A DNA stretch of 64,000 bases. Origin: Blepharisma japonicum. Its lineage: Eukaryota > Ciliophora > Heterotrichea > Heterotrichida > Blepharismidae. The translations under genes were made by a program, and so were the position numbers. Below the pieces are notes generated by a model. That model was not told the DNA's origin. It was given only the letters and a program-made list of their open reading frames with translations, and searched no databases. The stretch spans positions 248,001 to 312,000 of the forward strand of contig CATKHK010000007.1 in NCBI GenBank assembly GCA_949751835.1. Reading direction: 5' to 3'. Shown here in pieces: positions 10,646 through 23,258 of this stretch (position 1 is its first letter; each line of letters begins with the position of its first letter).

Positions 10646-12901
10646 ATGGGAAATATTAGCCAATGTTGCGAAAACTCCAAGCTTCAAACCACAATATTTG
10701 ACCTAAACGAAGAAAATAAAAGACTTAAAAAGCGTGAATCAGATGAGCAACATTCCAAAGAGCAGCTAAAAATTCTATATGACAAACTTTTATCTGAAAA
10801 AGAAGCCTCAAACATTCTCATCACAAACCAATTAAATATCTTGAAAAACGACAACATAAGTCTCACACAGCGAAATGAGAAACTTAAAGCAAGACTTATT
10901 GATGGTTGCCAAGATCAAGCCGCCTTAGATTTTCTTACTCAAGAATACGAGGAAAAACTGAAAAAATTAGACTCCGAATATTCCTCAAAAATCCAAGAAT
11001 TATCTGCAGAAACCCACAAGCTTCGTTTAGAGCTAGTACTCCTTACCGACTCTCACAAGCGTAGAGTCCTTTGGGGTGCTTTAAAATATATGAAAAAATT
11101 TTCCCTTCAAAATCTTTCTACCTCTATGGACAGATGAAAAGAAATATTAGAAGACCCTGAACATTTGGAGACAGAAGGAAGCATCATGTTCAAAACTATC
11201 GAATTTGATGTAACTTCTATATATGACGACGATGACAATAAAGTGAATCAAGCTGGCGTCAAAGCTGCCCTTGATATACTTTCAGAAGAGCAAAAAGCGA
11301 CGATTAGTGAAAACCCTTTAATGATCTATTATAACGCTCATAGAGGAAGAGGAGAAAAACCTATGTCAGTCCAAAATGTTTTCAGGTTTTTTGAAGAAAT
11401 GCTTGATAAAAAATATGAAGCTGATTGTGCAGATTTGGAAGCGAGAAGGGCTCCGAGGACGATGCCAGATTATATGATGGATCATTTAATTAGGGTGTAT
11501 GGGCTTAAAAAAATCGCTCATAAATCATTGTGCCAGATAATCCCAACCCTGGAAGAATTGAACAGAAAAAGAAACTCCTTAGGGATTTTATTTTCGAGGC
11601 TAATACAAGTTATTCATTATGACCCAATTCCTTATCAATTAGCTTTGTTTTTAACAAAAGCAAGGATTGAGTTCAATAAATTAGTAGCAAATGCACTGAA
11701 AGATATGAAAACCAGAAATATTGAAGCAAAAGCAGGGAAAAGTGATAATGATGGGGTAGCTTTTCTGATTGACGTTATGAATTTAATTTACAATTTATTT
11801 GATACTGATAGAGGAAGCCGTGGAAAAGCAATAAGCTTGCTAAAACCTGAAGGTTTTACACCAGAACAGTTTATGGTTTTTAGGATTTGCCATAAAATCA
11901 TTAGAATGGGGGAAACTGCAGAAAATGTATTTGCAGCATTTGATGTTGATAGAAAAGATAACGAAATTTCACGAGATCAGCTAATAGAAGGAATGAGAAA
12001 AGCACTAGAGCTTGCAATGCCAGAAGATGAAGCCACAATTCTTTTTACCGTTTTAGATCCCAAAAATACAGGCAAAATCTCACGGGATACATTTTTGCAA
12101 AAAATTGACATAAAAAGCCACTATGAAAATTGCAAATCATTGAATTTAACTATAAAGAAAAGCAAGTTTTGGATGGTTCTTATTGATGTCTATAAGACAG
12201 TACAAATAAAAGACACAGCTTCTTTGATGTCATGGTTTAATTCCCAAGGGAAAACTCACTTAAACTTTGACGAGTTCAAAAATTACATTTTAATATTGGA
12301 TCCTGATCTTTTTTCAGAAGAAATACAAAGCTATTATGATGATGGGCTAAGGTTAAATGCAGACGCAAGTTTGGATGGCTTAACTTCGGAAAGCTTCTGC
12401 AAAGTGATAATTAGGGAGTCTATAGGAGGGAAAGGTGTTAGAGATTTCAGTAAGATTTATGTAGAATTGAAAAGCGGAGGATTTACTGTAAGGTCTTTGT
12501 CGAGGAAAAATTCAGATTTGAATTTGAGCCAAGATGATATACAACCGCCTACACCTAAAGTAAAACATTCAAGAAGAATGTCTGGGCTGGGGGCACAGCC
12601 ACCGATGAGGTCAAGAACACCAACTCTTGAGATGCCGAATCCGAAACATAAGAAAAGAGGTAGCTTTACTGGGCTGCCACCACCAGCGTCAAGCAAAATA
12701 CCAATTCCAAGGCCAAGAGAACCAACAAAATCGCCAGAGCCAAGAAGTAGTCACACTCCTGAGCCTAGATATAGCAGCTTTATTCCTGAAATGAGACAAA
12801 GTGAAGGAGTTCCTAGAACCAGCGAAGAACCAAAAACTCCGGACGAGCCCAAGTCCCCTCGCTTTGGCTGGCAAAGGTCTAGAGAGTTCAATATTTCTTA
12901 A
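10646..12901 (+). CDS. Lipid-anchored coiled-coil EF-hand protein
   Basis: The gene encodes 751 residues in one frame; TGA at 11135-11137 is Trp. The N-terminus MGNISQCCE is a good N-myristoylation (Gly2) plus palmitoylation (Cys7, Cys8) signal, so membrane attachment is likely. Residues ~15-140 are coiled coil. The middle is helical, with a degenerate EF-hand pair around VFAAFDVDRKDNEISRDQL and FTVLDPKNTGKISRDTF. The last ~170 residues are Pro/Ser/Arg-rich and probably disordered, with many S/T-P sites. I do not recognise a named family; a calcium-responsive membrane or cortical scaffold is a reasonable guess. It is convergent with the phosphodiesterase gene. Confidence 0.82.
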
Positions 12902-13068
12902 TTTTATTTAAATTCTAGACAATTAGTAAAAGAAAAAATAGCATATATGAAATTATTTAATAATAAAAATGATAAATCGTAATAAAATAACAATAGATAG
13001 AGAGAAAAAATCCAACTTGCATTGATTTGAATATATTTTAATTAAGGAAATTATTAATTTAGATATTA

Positions 13069-15324
13069 TTAAAAAGAATTTTTTGGTGGGTCTTTTGTAA
13101 CTGTTCTCAGATTTATAATAGATCCATCACTTGATTGAAAATCAAAGGGAATAGTTGAGTTTGGCCCATGTCTGATTGCTTTATCTTCCCAGTTTTTGCA
13201 ATTTTCATTTAATTGGCTATAGCAATTTGCATTGATGATATCAGATTTTAAAAATCTGCATCAGCTTTCAAATAGAGGAATGCAAATATTCTTTATAAAC
13301 CCAGCCTGGCTTTTATTAATGTCACATGTGTTTCTATCACAATACATTGAAACCTGCATGACTTTGTCCTTTTCAATATCCCCTTGTTTAAAGAATTCTT
13401 CTATAAGCAGAAAAGATCATTTTTCATGCAATATTTGGGCTTTTGCGCTATGTCCTAAATCTGCACATTTTAGCCCCATGGACAAAATTAAAAATTTATC
13501 CTCATGATTTTCCAAGCTTAAGTCTCCAAGAGCTATCCTTGAGTTAAATTTTCCTAAAGCTTCGAAATGCATAGTCATATCAGTATGCAAAACCATCTCT
13601 ATTATTAGCTTTCTGCTCTTTAACCAATCATCATTTGCTAAGTGTTTGAATACATTGTTGTCATCTTCTTTCATAATTTTGAATATTTTGGAGGCATGCA
13701 TCATTTCTAAGACTCTGAAATCATTATAATTAATTGCTAAGTCATTACGACTATTTATCAAAAATCGTGTCGTAAAGCCAGGGTGGCCAACATCATGTCC
13801 TAGGGCAGCAATCATTGCTGAAAATGTTTCCAGAGTGCTAAGTGATTGCAGCAGTCCGCTTTGAGTTAAAAAATATAAGAGAGAATGCAAAACATCTGCA
13901 GCATGGCATGCATTATGATAAGGGATCTCTTTATTGTAGGACTATATATCAAATACATTTTCTAGCGTTTTGAAAAATGAATCAGAAACAACCTCTGGAA
14001 TACTGAAAAGTTCATTCATCCCTCATTTCTGCAATAAATATTTTGATATAATTGAAACGCTTGACCCAGTCATTTGATAAACGAACCAAATATCAAAATT
14101 CCAGTTAGTTCCTATACCAGATAAAATTCTTTCTAAGTCAGGAGAGCTATATCCTACAAGGGTTGGTTTCTTTTCAATGACTTCCGACATAGTTTTTCTT
14201 CTTAAAGTTACTCTTTGAGATTCTCCATGCCCTCTATCTACAAAATTTTCCAAAATAAATGTCAAATCTTCTTCATCCATATCTTTATTGTTTTGTATGT
14301 CTGTTTGGTTAAAAAGCTTTCCATGAACTAGCTTTCTTTTAATTTTTTCTATATCATAAATCGCCCTTTTTAGCTTATTTTTCACATCTGAAAAAATAAT
14401 AACAATAGAAGCTGCTTTTATATTAGTCTTTATTTTGTCAAGGGTTTTGAAAATTGCTTCAATTTTTGGCTCAAAAAATGTTTCTTTAAAGTTATTTTCC
14501 TTTTCAGAAATTGGAAGGCCTGCACTCATTGCTTGCTCTTCTTTTGATTTCCTCCAAAAAAGTTGTTTTGCTCTAAATTCTGATTGCCTAGATTCTACTA
14601 GCTGAAGAACTAAAAATACTAGCAAAATAAAGAAATCTGATAATAGTGCAATTATCGAAATAGCTGATAAAGCCACAAAGCATGCTAAAAGCAAAGTAAG
14701 GGAAAAAAAGGCAATTATTGCAATACTGAAGAAATTATCAAAAGTAACAATTCTCAATAATGCGATAAAGCAAGCCATAGCTAAAACATGAGATTGTGTA
14801 CTTTTTTCATACCCACATCCTGAGATTCCTGAAAGAATATTTTCCTCACACAAAATTAAATAGAGCATGATAAAAAGTCCTAGAGCTGCATAAAAACTTT
14901 GAGCATAATAAATAAGATTGTGGTTCATTAAAATGACAAAGAAAATTGCATATGATAAAAAAAGAATAATTGCCAGCATAGTTATTCGAACTATAAAATG
15001 AGTCTTACATATGCTATTATCATAATATAGCAACGACCAGGTAGCTACTGAAATAATGATATAGGATGTAATGAATATATAAAATGTCAGCAAGTTGTTT
15101 TTAAATTCCTTTGATAAATACTTTGGGTTTCTCTTATCTAGGTACAGGGATTCAGCATATAACTTATTCAGGGCCACGTCTTTATATGTCAGGAAATTTG
15201 GGTTGATAGGCAAAGAGATATTTTCATGTTCTTCATGGCCGAGAAGGGAATAAATTGAGTGATTTGTTTGAGTATAAAATGCAGACTCACTCACTTGTTT
15301 GTCAGAAGTTGGCTGAAAATCCAT
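13069..15324 (-). CDS. Six-TM class I cyclic-nucleotide phosphodiesterase
   Basis: The gene encodes 746 residues in two exons. A 15-nt intron at 13942-13956 (GTATTTGATATATAG, minus strand) joins ENVFD to SYNKEIPYHN within the catalytic domain. The N-terminal half contains six hydrophobic segments (about residues 60-290). The C-terminal half is a PDEase HD domain: YHNACHAADVLHS, LGHDVGHPGF, NDFRVLEMMH, MVLHTDMTMHF, KCADLGHSA, and KSQAGFIKNIFIPL with the invariant Gln that contacts the purine. All metal-ligand His/Asp positions are present, so it should hydrolyse cAMP and/or cGMP at a membrane. Ciliates commonly link membrane cyclic-nucleotide enzymes to ciliary and behavioural control. TGA-Trp codons occur at several sites. 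Confidence 0.93.
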
Positions 15325-15607
15325 ATATTAAGAATAAATTTTTTTCGTTGAAAATTTCTAATTTGATACTAATATGCTAGTTTTTTTTCTTTCTACCTTT
15401 CACCTATGAAAATAATTTTTATTGTCTTTTTTAGATTAATTGTATTTGGAAAGTGCAAATCGAAAGTAAAAATTCTTGCCCAAATAATAGTTTTTAAAAA
15501 TTATTCATAATGGACATTTAAGACTAACGAATCCTTAAAATAATTACTTAAATTTGAAGAAAATTATAATAAATATAAATTAAAATAAAATATTATTAGG
15601 CATAAAA

Positions 15608-16417
15608 TTAAACTCCAGCTTGTCTCAAGGATCAAGAGTCCAAGCCATTTACTATAATCACTTCATCGCGGTTATCTGTTATGTTTTGAGGAGCATCTAA
15701 TATGTCTCTAATCCTTTCGCTTTCTACTTTTTGTTCAGGCTCAATAGCTCCCAATTTCAATAAAGATTCTTGCTGGACCTCTGTAAAAATATTTTTCTTT
15801 TCACAGGTATCTTCAATGAGCTTCTGCATTGCATTTCTACTTCATGCAATTTTTATATATTTTTCTAAGCCTAATAGCGCTCTACAATAAATTTCGTTTC
15901 AATCTTTGCTTTCTTCATTTAATTCTTCCAGCTTTTCTCTCATGTATTTTATATTGCTATGGAAAACATAGGAATCATCAGTGTGTATTGAATTTATTGA
16001 ATCAGCCAAAAACATTCATTTTTCAAATGACGATTTCTTTTCTTCAGGAATTGATTCTTGATAATTCTCGGATATAAATCGAAAAATTTCTTTAGTTGTT
16101 GCTTGGGGTGGATTATTTATAAATCCTGACTCATAAATCGTTTCTAAGCAATCTAATATTTCTTCTACTGAAAATTTCGTATGATGCTTTTTTATAAGTT
16201 TTGATAAAAGATTTATTGATTTTTCATATGTGTGCTGATTTCTTAAATACTTTTTAATTTTTTCCAAAGCTTTATCAGGTGTAATCTGCACAGGCTTGTC
16301 TATTTTCTTTTCTTCACAGACTTGCTTTTTCATGGCTGCCGCATCCTTGCTTATATACCTGTCTATTTCCCTCTCAGCTCTTGTTCGCTTTAAATTTTCC
16401 CTTTCGAATTTTTTCAT
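15608..16417 (-). CDS. Unrecognised helical protein
   Basis: The gene encodes 269 residues from ATG at 16417 to TAA at 15608, with TGA-Trp codons at, for example, the EKWMFLAD and SKDWNEIY positions. It is charged and predicted helical throughout, with a basic N-terminus (KKFERENLKRTRAEREIDRY) and an acidic C-terminus. No catalytic motif, signal peptide or TM segment is visible. It is divergent from the next plus-strand gene, with 133 nt between the start codons, so the two may share a promoter region. Function unknown. Confidence 0.7.
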
Positions 16418-16550
16418 TATTTATAAAATTGGAGAACATTATTTTTAATAAGGAACTGATATATCTTCGAGAATTCAGTAAAATAATAACTATAATTTCT
16501 GGTCTTTTCTGAAGTAAATTAATTTCTGATTCAACATTTTGAATTAATAA

Positions 16551-17213
16551 ATGTGTCGACAAAAAAATTTCGACACAGAACTTATGAGCTATAACACAAA
16601 ATCTCCATTCAAACCAAAGCTTCGCAGACTGAAAACGGAGATAGAGCATAGATCTTTGACACCTCCTAAGGTCTATATTAAATCTGATCCTCTCATACCA
16701 AAGTTACCACAAATACCGAAAAACTTAACCCCTATAAATTTCTCAACAAAACATGAGAATTTTTCTCCAAACGCGTATTTTACATCCTTCTTCCCTCCAA
16801 ACTTAAGCCCTAAAGCAATAGATAACCCAAAAGCCCTTAAAACCTACACAAAACACACAAACTTAAAATTCAATTTTTTCAAATTCCAGGTCGACACAGC
16901 GCCTCAGAAGAGCAGAACACGATCACTAACTCCTTTGCCACAAAAATCATTCACAAAGAGCACTGATGATGAGCTGGAATTTTTAATTAATGAATATGCT
17001 GACGACAAAAAAACGACGTTGGCGTTAAATAACATAATAAAAAACTGGCAGCCGAAATTCAGCAAACACAGAAGGATAGAAACGGCTGTAAAAACAAACA
17101 GAAAACACATAAAAAGACAAATTGAAGAACTAATGGAACAAAAGAAAAAGTCCATTGAGAGGATCAGTGAGTACATTGATGGAGTAATACAAAACATTAA
17201 ATTAGAATGCTAA
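16551..17213 (+). CDS. Unrecognised basic protein
   Basis: The gene encodes 220 residues, strongly basic. The first ~150 residues are low complexity with many Lys, Pro and S/T-P sites (RSLTPP, RSLTPLPQKS) and look disordered. The last ~60 form a coiled coil (IEELMEQKKKSIERISEYI). A second Met at residue 12 is an alternative start. No domain recognised. It is convergent with the TMEM87-like gene, with only 27 nt between stop codons. Confidence 0.65.
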   Translation: MCRQKNFDTELMSYNTKSPFKPKLRRLKTEIEHRSLTPPKVYIKSDPLIPKLPQIPKNLTPINFSTKHENFSPNAYFTSFFPPNLSPKAIDNPKALKTYTKHTNLKFNFFKFQVDTAPQKSRTRSLTPLPQKSFTKSTDDELEFLINEYADDKKTTLALNNIIKNWQPKFSKHRRIETAVKTNRKHIKRQIEELMEQKKKSIERISEYIDGVIQNIKLEC

Positions 17214-17240
17214 TACATTTCGAGAATAATTTAGTTTGGA

Positions 17241-18575
17241 TTATTTTTTCTTTGTCAGCTCGATCCCAGCCTTTTCTTCTTCCTCAAAGGATAACTCATC
17301 GTCTTCTTGAACTTCTTCTGAAAATGCTAAAAGCTTTGATCGCTCATTTACTCTCCAGATAATCATAACGCTGATTACTACAATGAAAAACACAACATCC
17401 CAAACTGCTATGAACATCCAATACCAATGCCATACTTCTTCTTTTGGCCAAATGAATTTAATAAAACTTTCAACAATTGTCCATAGTGCACTGAGTCCAC
17501 CAACAATAGCTAAAGCCCATCCAAACTGCTTAAATAGACCTAACTTAAAGTTTTGTTTGTTTTGTGTTAGCTGGAAGAATAATAATACAAGCCAAGAAAA
17601 CATCAGATAAAGCACAAAAGTATTGATAATCACTAATGGCAAAGAAACTAATAAGGTAATCCACAGTTCTGCTGATTCGTGGGTGCGTAAAACAGCTTCA
17701 TAAATCATGTCAAAAATCACATAAAGACTTCCAGTAGCCAATATAAGTTTTAAAGAATCCCCAAGCGTAGAATGCACAATTCCCCAGCCTTTAGATGCGC
17801 AAAGTAATAATACTCTTGCTAAGCCATCTCTTAAGGCCTTCAGAAAAACACTCAAAATTAATATTGATACTTCTCTCTGGCCGTTTTTATTGTAAACAGC
17901 CCAGTCTAAATACCCAACAGCATATTCAAATATACAGATTCCTAATATTCCTGGAATTCACACTTTTTGTACAAAAATTGCACTATCAAAATAATAAGCT
18001 AGCAAAATTCCCCAAGAAACAAGCAATATAATATACAAGAAGCACATAAGCTCATAAAACTAATTAGAAAATACTGGCATCAGCATATAAAACTCTGCTG
18101 GAACATAACCATGCGGGTTTTTTGACTCGACAGTAATTTGTAAGTTTAATTTTGCTTCGCCACAAGCAAATAATAAGACATAATAAATATCAGTGTCGCT
18201 TATTTGGCGCAGTGCATATTTCTGCTTTGAGCTGAATGTAATTTTTGCATTATTCAATTCATTGGGGAGGTCTGTAGAATTTCCCTTGCAAGATATATGT
18301 AAACTCATGTAGCTCTTGGCATTTTGAATCTTTATTAAGGAAGCAATTTCTTTACTATTGTAAATTCCTATAGAAAAATCTTCAGTGTAATTTGTCATTG
18401 ATGATCCTATATACAATTTACATGTAACATTTATATAAGAGTCTGCTTCAGAAGTTTGCTTTGAAAACATAGCAATTTTTTGCAGAAGAACGAGGGCTGG
18501 AGGAGTAATCATATGCTCCACTGAAATTATATTGCCAAAACCAAATATTGGAAAAAAGAGTAGCACCTTCCACAT
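17241..18575 (-). CDS. GOLD-domain seven-TM protein, TMEM87/GPR107 (lung 7-TM) family
   Basis: The gene encodes 439 residues in two exons. A 15-nt intron at 18060-18074 (GTATTTTCTAATTAG, minus strand) joins AEFYMLMP to FYELMCFLYII at the start of TM1. It has a signal peptide (MWKVLLFFPIFGFG), a luminal beta-rich region of ~140 residues and then seven hydrophobic helices. The signature segment RVLLLCASKGWGIVHSTLG corresponds to the conserved R.L.L..S.GWGI.RP.LG of TMEM87 relatives. The C-terminal tail is acidic and ends KKK. Relatives localise to Golgi or plasma membrane and affect protein transport and mechanosensation; the precise role here is unknown. Confidence 0.87.
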
Positions 18576-18748
18576 TTTTATAAAATTTACATATTTTTAA
18601 TAACGAATAATTAGAATTTTTAGCCAAAGCTAAAACTAATAATCATTAAAGAATTAGAATTCTGATTATTAAACTATATACTAGCTTAAGCAAATTAATA
18701 ATAATCAAATTATTTAAATATAAATAACATAAAAACAAGTCTGAAAAA

Positions 18749-19639
18749 ATGTCTGGAAAACGAAGAAGTAGAGATTCAGAGCGACATCATGAGTCTGTTT
18801 CTAAGAAAGTTCAAAAAGTGATAGAAGATTTACTCAACTCATGTGATCCTTATGAATCAAAGCACGATCGTCCAGGCTCTCCTCTAGAAATAACTGAAGA
18901 CACCCGAGACGTACTTTCTGAACTTAACCAAAAGATCGATAAACTTTATAGTTTCTATGAAAGTGAAGTAAAACAGTCTAGAGAAAAAGAAAGAATTGAG
19001 AAAGAAGCAAGAAGCTATCAAAATAATGCAAAGCCAGAAGAAATGGATCTAATTGCGATGAAACGGGAAACTCTTCGAAAATTTGTAGAAATGACTCCAC
19101 AGAATGATAGTGAAGATTTATGAATGTATAGTCTTGGGAATACCTTTGACAGAAATGAAATAAAAGACTTGGAAAATAATTTACAATCAAAGTTGGCTGA
19201 AATACGTGATGAAATTTCACAATGTAAAATGGCTCTTTCTAGTCTGCTAACGCAAGGGATGGCTGGATTTACAATGGTAAAGCTAATAGCTTATAGAGAT
19301 ATTCTCAATGAATGCAAACTGCTCACAATTCATGAAGACCCAGAATCTAGCTTGCTTGAGCTATGTGGAGAGCATATAAATGATTTCACGATAAAAAACA
19401 CAGTGAATGATGTTATTGAGCTTACCAAATTGCTTAACACTTATAAAGAATATTTATTATGGGTTTTCTTAGCTTTGCAAGGCGGCAACAAACAGAAATT
19501 TGCAGAAATTCAAAATGAAATCATAGAAAAGGGTTATTTACTAGAAAAGCAAGACTTAGATCACCCGGCTGCAGAATCTATTAAACCTAAAGAAGAAGTG
19601 GAAGAAGAAGAACTTTCTGATGTATCTTTAGACGAATAA
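18749..19639 (+). CDS. Unrecognised helical nuclear-type protein
   Basis: The gene encodes 296 residues; TGA at 19121-19123 reads Trp in DLWMYSL. It begins with a basic Arg/Ser segment (MSGKRRSRDSERHHES) that could be a nuclear localisation signal, continues with charged helices, and ends in an acidic tail (EEVEEEELSDVSLDE). A central, more hydrophobic helical part (about residues 160-250) may be a folded domain. No known family recognised. It is divergent from the TMEM87-like gene, about 170 nt apart. Confidence 0.7.
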
Positions 19640-19814
19640 TAATTTTTAATATAAATCCAACTATATATCAAACCATTCATCAGACAGTTACTAAATAAAA
19701 ACAATTGGAACCAATAAAATATTTCAAAGCGATTCTTCTCATTGAATATCTAAAAAATCAGTCCAGCCACCATTTTAAAAGTGATATTCAAGCTTAAAAA
19801 TAAAATTAAACAAC

Positions 19815-20048
19815 ATGGGATGCACTTCATCCTTAGGACATGCTAAAGTAATAAGAAGCACGAATCAGCTGAAAAGAGCTGACATATCAAGCAAGAAAAC
19901 AAGATGCACTATGAAAGACTTGAGCTTTAAACTGTGCAGATCGACGAAAACAAAAGAGGACTTGTTTGCGATTGGTGAGGTGAATCCAGTAATGGAGGAA
20001 TCGATGAGGTATAATGAACTCTATGTTTCTGAGTGTAGTAAATTATAA
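19815..20048 (+). CDS. Small N-myristoyl-type protein, family A copy 1
   Basis: The gene encodes 77 residues beginning MGCTSS, a consensus for N-myristoylation of Gly2 with palmitoylation of Cys3. The middle holds a motif shared with the next copy (20853-21104): a conserved T-[MV]-[KR]-D-L-x-F-x-L core, then KE-[DE]-LF-x-I-x-EV and a MEES box. The protein is Lys/Arg-rich near the anchor, suiting contact with acidic membrane. No enzyme domain; likely a small membrane-attached adaptor or regulator. The conserved spacing between paralogs argues that it is a real gene. I know of no named family. Confidence 0.68.
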   Translation: MGCTSSLGHAKVIRSTNQLKRADISSKKTRCTMKDLSFKLCRSTKTKEDLFAIGEVNPVMEESMRYNELYVSECSKL

Positions 20049-20852
20049 GCTAATGTAATATGGATAAGTTTTATGAGAACTTGCACATTTGCCAGAAATT
20101 GAGAAAACGCAAAAACTATTGGAAGAAGATGCATGAATCATTTCCAGGAAAATTAAGTAATAATTTTTTAGAGAATAGGAGAAATTAGAGTTAATGATTA
20201 ATTAATTGGTGATTTAATCATGTATGACATCATTGAAACACAGAGAGAAAAAACAAAAGGAGTATATGGTAATAATATTTTGAATAATTAAATTAGGGAT
20301 TTAAAGAGAATTTATGGTATGTGACAAATTTTTAAGGATTATTTATACTTGTTTGATAAACATATAAAGGATTATTTAGGAAGATTTTATAAATCTTAAA
20401 GTGCTGATATGAAACTGACTAAAGTGTATTTTTGATAACAAAAAAATGTATAATTATCGAATATTGCTTAATATAATTTTCCAAAGATTTCAACAATAAA
20501 ACGGATATCTATTGCCATGGTGAATTCATTCTAATTAATCCTACACTAATTATTTGTAAATCAATAGATATTCAAGAGATTTAAATTATCTAAATTTTTG
20601 GGCTCTTAACTTATTAGTTTGTAAAATATATTAAAATGCAAATGTATAAAAATATGCAATAAATATCTAGAAAATAATCATCTTGCTTTGAATTAAGTTC
20701 ATTTTGCTGAATATACAATAATATGCAAGCTTAAGTTCATATTCTATGCAATACGTGCAAATATGAACTGCCTATACAACAAATCATTTTACCAATAAAA
20801 CCATCTATATGGCCTATCCCTATCCTAATTATTACTAATTTTAAGCATTTAA
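20049..20852. other. AT-rich spacer
   Basis: This is 0.8 kb with dense stop codons. One tiny frame, 20060-20188 (42 codons from ATG, ending TAG), is basic (LRKRKNYWKKM) and could be a micro-ORF or relic just after the preceding gene. Repeated short runs with AAATATGCAA-like words occur near 20640-20770. I see nothing else supportable. Confidence 0.3.
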
Positions 20853-21104
20853 ATGGGATGCAAAGTATCATTAAATCGTGAGATGATTATAAAGACTCGT
20901 CCTGATTTCAGAAAATGCAAAAACCTTAAGAAAGCTCTATGCACAGTAAGAGATTTAAAATTTAACCTAAAATACTCAGGAAATCTCAAAGAAGAACTTT
21001 TTGAAATTCATGAGGTCTGCTCTATTATGGAAGAATCCGATCCCTCTCGACAGATGTCTGAAGTTGGGAGCTGCATTGGAATGAATATTTCAAAAGCCTT
21101 GTAA
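20853..21104 (+). CDS. Small N-myristoyl-type protein, family A copy 2
   Basis: The gene encodes 83 residues beginning MGCKVS, again a Gly2 myristoylation plus Cys3 palmitoylation signal. It shares with 19815-20048 the core TVRDLKFNLK, then KEELFEIHEV and SIMEES, in the same order and spacing. The C-terminus differs. The two are clearly tandem duplicates separated by 0.8 kb. Function unknown; a membrane-tethered peptide ligand or adaptor is the simplest idea. Confidence 0.7.
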   Translation: MGCKVSLNREMIIKTRPDFRKCKNLKKALCTVRDLKFNLKYSGNLKEELFEIHEVCSIMEESDPSRQMSEVGSCIGMNISKAL

Positions 21105-22418
21105 AAAATAGATAATTAGGCATTATGCTATTTATATTGGCTGGCGCATACTGAAGCCTTTAAAAATCAATTTCAAATTAAGCCCTTAAATAGATTAAGC
21201 TTAGTAAATAAATGCAGCATTAACTTTGGAACTAAAACTTATGCTTTTATCTTTGGACACAATTTTGTTTGAACATCTCCAAAAGGTCTATATTTTTTGT
21301 AAAAGAAGAACAATTTGGTTTTAAAAAAATGAAGCAGATGATATGAAATGCATCAGCAGATTTATGAATTATATATTGGTCTTTATTGTTTTTGATGCTT
21401 AAATTTGAGTAATGTATTTGATAAAAGATAAGGGAATAGCTATAAGTTCTTTCAATAATATTTAATTAAAAATTGCTTTATGGCAATTTTATCCTCTTTG
21501 AGGCATGATAGATTTCTTCTATTATCATGGCTATTTACTTTCTATCAATTTTTTTTAATATATTATTTGATCTAAATATTTTTAAATTTTTGTGCATTTT
21601 GATTAACACTTAATTAAAAATTTTAATTCTTAATATAATAAGATTAGCTTTTGGATTAATGAGTTATAGCAAATCTGATATCAAAAATGTATTATGTCTC
21701 TTCATAAAGTCCTAAATTTATATATGCTATTCAGAAACCTTTCACATTTGAGACAAATTAAGATTTGGTAAATCCAAAAACTTAATTTTGATATCATTTA
21801 ACAAATTTTGGCCTTCTTTAAGTGAGCGATATTAAAATTTTATAAATTTAATATGCAGACAAAAAGCACTTTAAAAGTTCAATTGGAGAAGAAAACAAAG
21901 AAATTTATTAAATTTTATTTATAAGTATTAAATATATTCTAACAGTTATAGTTATAATTAAAATAATTTTAGCGTTAGAAAGTTTATAAAAAATTAAGAG
22001 CAAGTATTGCCAGAAAAGTTTATTCGCTATCAAGAAGTGGAAATTCTAAAAGATAAAATGAAATAAAAAGTTCTTAAACAAAAATTTGTCTATTATTCCC
22101 CCTCTTGCAAATAAAATTATATTTAATATAGTATATCTTGCAATAATTTCAATATGGTTATATTAGATTATAGGAGGCTCAAAGTCGAAATTGATGAAAA
22201 TAAAATTAGACTCTGGCTGACCAACTCATCATCGCCATCTCTCTTGTACAAATAACCCTACTGAATAAGCATATCTGATACCAAACTTCTTTCATCAAGG
22301 TCCCTGAGCCCTAACAGATCTCCAGCTAGAGGAATTAAGAGTTCACTCTTGATTTTAACACTATTTTAATTCATTTTTTAATTTCAATCTATAAAATTTA
22401 ATCACTTTTAAGACTCTG
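21105..22418. other. Long AT-rich spacer
   Basis: This is 1.3 kb, very AT-rich with frequent stops. A short patch at about 22195-22345 has higher GC. Read on the minus strand it is open except for one TAG and gives a protein-like stretch (LAGDLLGLRDLDERSLVSD), so it may be a decayed exon. No RNA gene recognised. Confidence 0.3.
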
Positions 22419-23258
22419 TTAATTAAATAGTGATGCCAAATTTGGGAGAATAAAATTTGGAGAAAAATCATATCTTGGTAAATCTTCAATCGACGTCACC
22501 CCAGTCAGAACTAATAAAGTGTCAATTTTACAATCCTTTCCTACTTTTATATCAGAATCCATTGAATCTCCAATTAAAACTGTTGTCTCTTTATCTAAAT
22601 TATTTTCTTCAATTATAATATCCAGTATAAAAGTGCTTGGCTTTCCCACAATTTCAGCTTTCGTTCTTGTCGCGATTTCTAAAAATGCAGTTAGAGGTCC
22701 ACAGCCAGGTATCGTTTTCCCACTATTAAGAACAAGCCCAGAGTCACCATTGGCTGAAATTAAACAAGCTCCATTTTGGATATAGAGTGATGCCATATAT
22801 CCTATATTATAGTCAAATCTAGTATCACGCCCGACTACAACTGAATCAACAGGATTTCTAATAGTAAAATTTTCTATGTCTTCAAATGAAGTAATAAAGG
22901 ACTGCTCAATATTAGAAATATGCAAAATTTCATAGCCATGAGCTATAAGCTGGGACTTAAGTTGATCTGTGCCGATTAGATAAAGCTTTTTAGCATTTGG
23001 GTGACTTCTTTTTAAGTATTTGCTAATAGCAGCTCCCGAACAATAAATTTCTTCAGGTAAAGCTGGATATCCATGAGATGAAATTTGCTGAGAAAGCTCC
23101 TCAGGGGTTTTGGTTGAGTTGTTTGATAGAAAATACATCTTTTTTCCTTGGCTTTTTAAAGCTTGCAACACTTCAAAGCTTCCTGGAATATCTTGGTGTC
23201 CTTTTCACAAAACGCCATCACAATCAAAGATATAAGAGCTATATTTATTTGGATCCAT
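22419..23258 (-). CDS. HAD phosphatase of the phosphoglycolate/glycerol-3-phosphate (PGP/PDXP) type
   Basis: The gene encodes 279 residues from ATG at 23258, intronless; TGA gives Trp in DGVLWKG. HAD motifs are complete: motif I FDCDGV (nucleophile and acid Asp), motif II SNNST, motif III Lys in VGKPS, and motif IV GDSMDSD. Between II and III lies a C2-type cap, as in 4-nitrophenyl phosphatase, phosphoglycolate phosphatase and pyridoxal phosphatase. Substrate cannot be fixed from sequence; members dephosphorylate 2-phosphoglycolate, glycerol-3-phosphate or PLP. A paralog of the same length lies at 27003-27842 on the other strand. Confidence 0.92.

Noticed and set aside
16374-16649. Minus-strand open frame overlapping two divergent genes
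   Set aside because: It overlaps the coding sequence of both neighbours in antisense and has no recognisable content.
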